9,048 nucleotides of DNA from an uncultured bacterium (lineage in GTDB: Bacteria; Patescibacteriota; Minisyncoccia; Phycocordibacterales; UBA9973): contig CAIJZW010000037.1 in the NCBI GenBank assembly GCA_903825265.1, positions 1 to 9,048 of the forward strand. The letters run 5' to 3'. Below are positions 7,557 to 9,048 of this stretch, piece by piece (within the stretch, counting starts at the first letter, position 1; the number at the start of each line of letters is the position of its first letter). A model generated the notes under the pieces. The model had not been told where the DNA came from. It worked only from the letters and a program-made list of their open reading frames with translations, and ran no database searches. A program made the translations under genes and the position numbers.

Positions 7557-7574
7557 CCTAGTGGTAGGCTTTTT
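7557..7574 (+). terminator. Weak plus-strand terminator-like hairpin
   Basis: A short CCTA-GTGG-TAGG stem-loop is followed by CTTTTT. The 4-bp stem alone is weak, but coaxial stacking on the abutting hairpin at 7541-7556 could strengthen it. It would end the structured RNA 50 bases before the membrane-protein gene at 7624. Confidence 0.35.
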
Positions 7575-7623
7575 GCGTTCTACTCTCTAGTTTTATAAAT
7601 AAAAAACGCAGAAAAAAATTTTC

Positions 7624-8097
7624 ATGAATGCAAATAGTAAAATAGAGCTTCTTTCTGAAAAGAATAAAGCTCGAATAAAAAAGCATCCGTTTATAACTGG
7701 TTTTGTTGTTTTGATAGTTATTATTTTTTTAATAAATACTTTTAGTGGATCATCTAGTAGTACAACTCCAACTCCACAACCAGTTGCACAACAAACTCAA
7801 ACAGTTCCAACCGTTTCAAAAGAACAAGCTCAAAAAGATTTAACTGATTTTATGGAAACTGCTAAAAAAGCAAAATTAGTTTCTTCTTATGAATTTTCAG
7901 ATAGAGCAAACGAAGTATTTATAGATAGTATGTGGTATACACAAAAAGTTGATTTCAAAAAAGATTTTATCGCTAAAATAGGAATGTTAAAGAAAGCACT
8001 AACTGGATATACTCACTTTGAAGCAAAAGATGCATATACTAACGAAAAAGTTGCTGAGATAACTGCTTTCTCGCAATCAATAGAAATCTATAAATAA
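7624..8097 (+). CDS. Small membrane-anchored protein with one N-terminal transmembrane helix (unknown function)
   Basis: A 157-residue protein, the only plus-strand gene. A basic N-terminus (KNKARIKKH, 13-21) precedes one hydrophobic helix (about 23-40, FITGFVVLIVIIFLINTF), giving an N-in, C-out topology. No lipobox or clear signal-peptidase site is seen. A Ser/Thr/Pro/Gln-rich linker (41-68) follows, then a small alpha/beta domain (about 70-157) containing EVFIDSMWY, an acidic DAYTNEKVAEI segment and a final IEIYK. That pattern (strand, Trp, helix, strand, Asp-x-x-T-x-x-K-x-A) resembles small extracytoplasmic domains of unknown function in phage and bacterial hypothetical proteins, but I cannot name it. 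The start has no good Shine-Dalgarno. The 3' end overlaps the convergent terminase gene by 10 bp. Its place beside a terminase allows a prophage surface or superinfection-related role, which is speculation. Confidence 0.8.
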   Translation: MNANSKIELLSEKNKARIKKHPFITGFVVLIVIIFLINTFSGSSSSTTPTPQPVAQQTQTVPTVSKEQAQKDLTDFMETAKKAKLVSSYEFSDRANEVFIDSMWYTQKVDFKKDFIAKIGMLKKALTGYTHFEAKDAYTNEKVAEITAFSQSIEIYK

Positions 8098-9048
8098 TAA
8101 ATACGTGGAACAACTGGTGGATTTTCTAATGTATTTAAAATTAGATTAGAAAAAGCGTCCGCTAAATCATCGTGCTTTTCGACTCCGAAATGCACGATTT
8201 GATTTATTAGTTCTTCAGCTCCTTTTTGTGGAAAAAGAATTTTACCTGTCTTTATTAAATATGCAGTCATAGCTAGTCTGCTACGTTTATCTTGATTACC
8301 AGGGCGAATTGTTTTCACGTTATATACTCCCTCATTTTGTAATTGTTGTGGTAAGGCTTTCTGATAAGCTACATCTTCAATAACTAAAGTCGGATGCACT
8401 TTGTTCTCTTTGTAATAAGTTTGAGTTAAAACTTTACACAATTCAATTGTTTCTGGAAAAGTGATACGACGATTTACAATTCCTGGAAGAATATAAATTC
8501 TAAGATCATGACGTTCCCCTAAAATTACTCCTGGCACCATGGCAGTATAATCAGCAGTATTTTTTTGAGATATAGCTAAATCAATACCAATTCTCGTCTC
8601 TTTATTTAAAGGATATCCTTGCCAATCTTTCAAGTTAGTTGGTATCTCATTGTAATATTGAATCCACTCGCGATGAATTGCTTGCTCTTCATTGGAAACA
8701 ATATTTAGCATATATTCTCTTTGCCAAGCAAACTCGTTACCTGATTTTCTTTTTTCCATTTCAACATCTTCCTTGGTTGGATATTTTCCAAGCCATAAAA
8801 TAGTCTCACCTTGGATAAGAGGATACTCTCGAAATACACCATCTATTTTTTGAGTTGCTATATCTTCTTTTATTCGCATAAGTAATGAATCTTCGTGCAG
8901 AAGATTTCCGATAAGGACAAAACGAGTATTTTTCTGACCAATTGGGATAACTTCACTAGTCCACCATTCATAAGTTTTGTTTCTTCCATCTCTTGTTTTT
9001 ACGGAATCAATATCTTCCACGTCGTCACCAATTACAAGATCAGGTCTA
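8088..9048 (-). CDS. Phage terminase large subunit, C-terminal part (5' end beyond the window)
   Basis: The frame is open to the right edge, so this is a partial gene; the GTG at 9020 is an internal valine, not the start. The upstream codons in the window read RPDLVIGDDVED, a terminase Walker B motif with paired acidic residues (about 9021-9026), so the ATPase Walker A lies outside. A motif-III-like segment TRFVLIGNLLHEDSLL follows. The RNase H-like nuclease domain has its acidic centres in RIGIDLAIS (Asp codon at 8580-8582), VIED (around 8373-8378) and HDDLADAF (around 8160-8174), so the headful or cos-cutting nuclease looks intact. In a phage this enzyme pumps DNA into the prohead through the portal and cuts the concatemer. 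The usual portal gene does not follow; instead a convergent membrane-protein gene does. The C-terminus ends naturally at TAG (8090-8088), so the gene is not 3'-truncated. Confidence 0.93.
   Translation of the reverse strand, partial: RPDLVIGDDVEDIDSVKTRDGRNKTYEWWTSEVIPIGQKNTRFVLIGNLLHEDSLLMRIKEDIATQKIDGVFREYPLIQGETILWLGKYPTKEDVEMEKRKSGNEFAWQREYMLNIVSNEEQAIHREWIQYYNEIPTNLKDWQGYPLNKETRIGIDLAISQKNTADYTAMVPGVILGERHDLRIYILPGIVNRRITFPETIELCKVLTQTYYKENKVHPTLVIEDVAYQKALPQQLQNEGVYNVKTIRPGNQDKRSRLAMTAYLIKTGKILFPQKGAEELINQIVHFGVEKHDDLADAFSNLILNTLENPPVVPRIYYL

Larger units (their letters stand above)
7446..7574 (+). ncRNA. Candidate structured RNA: five consecutive hairpins ending in a T-run
   Basis: Five perfect or near-perfect hairpins fill this intergenic stretch. 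H0: CCTTAAG-TTTA-CTTAAGG (7446-7463). H1: a 10-bp stem CGCAACGAGC/GCTCGTTGCG (7477-7486/7510-7519) enclosing an inner CCTA-TCAT-TAGG. H2: 7521-7540, a stem with a G-U pair capped by a GAAA tetraloop. H3: TGAGTC-TTAG-GACTCA (7541-7556). H4: CCTA-GTGG-TAGG (7557-7568), then CTTTTT. H2, H3 and H4 abut without spacers and H1 is one base from H2. The GNRA loop and the G-U wobble exist only on the plus-strand RNA, which argues for that strand. I do not match it to tmRNA, SRP RNA, RNase P RNA or a riboswitch class I know. It could be a small RNA, a leader of the membrane-protein gene at 7624, or a DNA-level site. A weak TATAAA at 7594-7599 may be a promoter for that gene; otherwise nothing is seen in 7575-7623. 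Confidence 0.5.

Noticed and set aside
7594..7599. TATAAA as a promoter -10 box for the membrane-protein gene
   Set aside because: The spacing to any -35-like sequence is poor and such hexamers are common in AT-rich DNA; it is mentioned only as a possibility.
8122..8153. AT-only inverted repeat TTTTCTAAT/ATTAGAAAA near the end of the terminase gene
   Set aside because: It lies inside coding sequence, has no GC in most of the stem and no T-run after it on either strand, so it is not a convincing terminator.
8088..9020. GTG at 9020 as the start of the terminase gene
   Set aside because: The frame continues without a stop to the window edge and the upstream codons encode the Walker B motif, so the true start is outside.

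Overview
The window is AT-rich and uses the standard genetic code, with TAA, TAG and TGA all acting as stops. It looks like accessory or mobile DNA from a Candidate Phyla Radiation (Patescibacteria) type bacterium or its phage. The main clue is the serine recombinase: its wording (YARKSTESDEQQ, TWAPDRLSRNAGDLG, SPNEKFLLMILCSQAKLEN) is the style I associate from memory with that group. The small membrane protein and the absence of Shine-Dalgarno sequences fit but prove nothing. No tRNA, rRNA, CRISPR array or insertion sequence was seen.

Layout, read right to left along the minus strand. At the right edge is a phage terminase large subunit (8088 to beyond 9048), cut by the window edge. Its true start is not visible, because the frame continues through the Walker B motif to the last base. 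Converging on it from the plus strand is a small single-span membrane protein (7624-8097). To its left lies a gap of about 210 bp (7411-7623) packed with abutting hairpins that looks like a structured RNA. Next is a start-less remnant or small ORF (7261-7410) of higher GC that overlaps the start of the serine recombinase (5948-7279).

The left 5.9 kb is one compact minus-strand operon: an MmeI-like adenine DNA methyltransferase (3228-5918), a superfamily 2 helicase (1286-3223), a GIY-YIG nuclease (130-1284), and a fourth gene (1-133) that overlaps the nuclease gene by four bases and runs off the window. The first three together read as a restriction-modification-like defence system. The methyltransferase appears to lack the PD-(D/E)xK nuclease usually fused to MmeI-type enzymes, so cutting is probably supplied by the separate GIY-YIG protein, with the helicase as the motor. 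The helicase C-terminus and the nuclease N-terminus share a short motif that may link the parts or bind DNA.

Best overall reading (inference): a serine recombinase carries a defence cassette immediately behind it, and the unit sits beside a terminase that lacks its usual downstream portal gene. This could be a defence island inserted in or carried by a prophage, or a phage accessory region.
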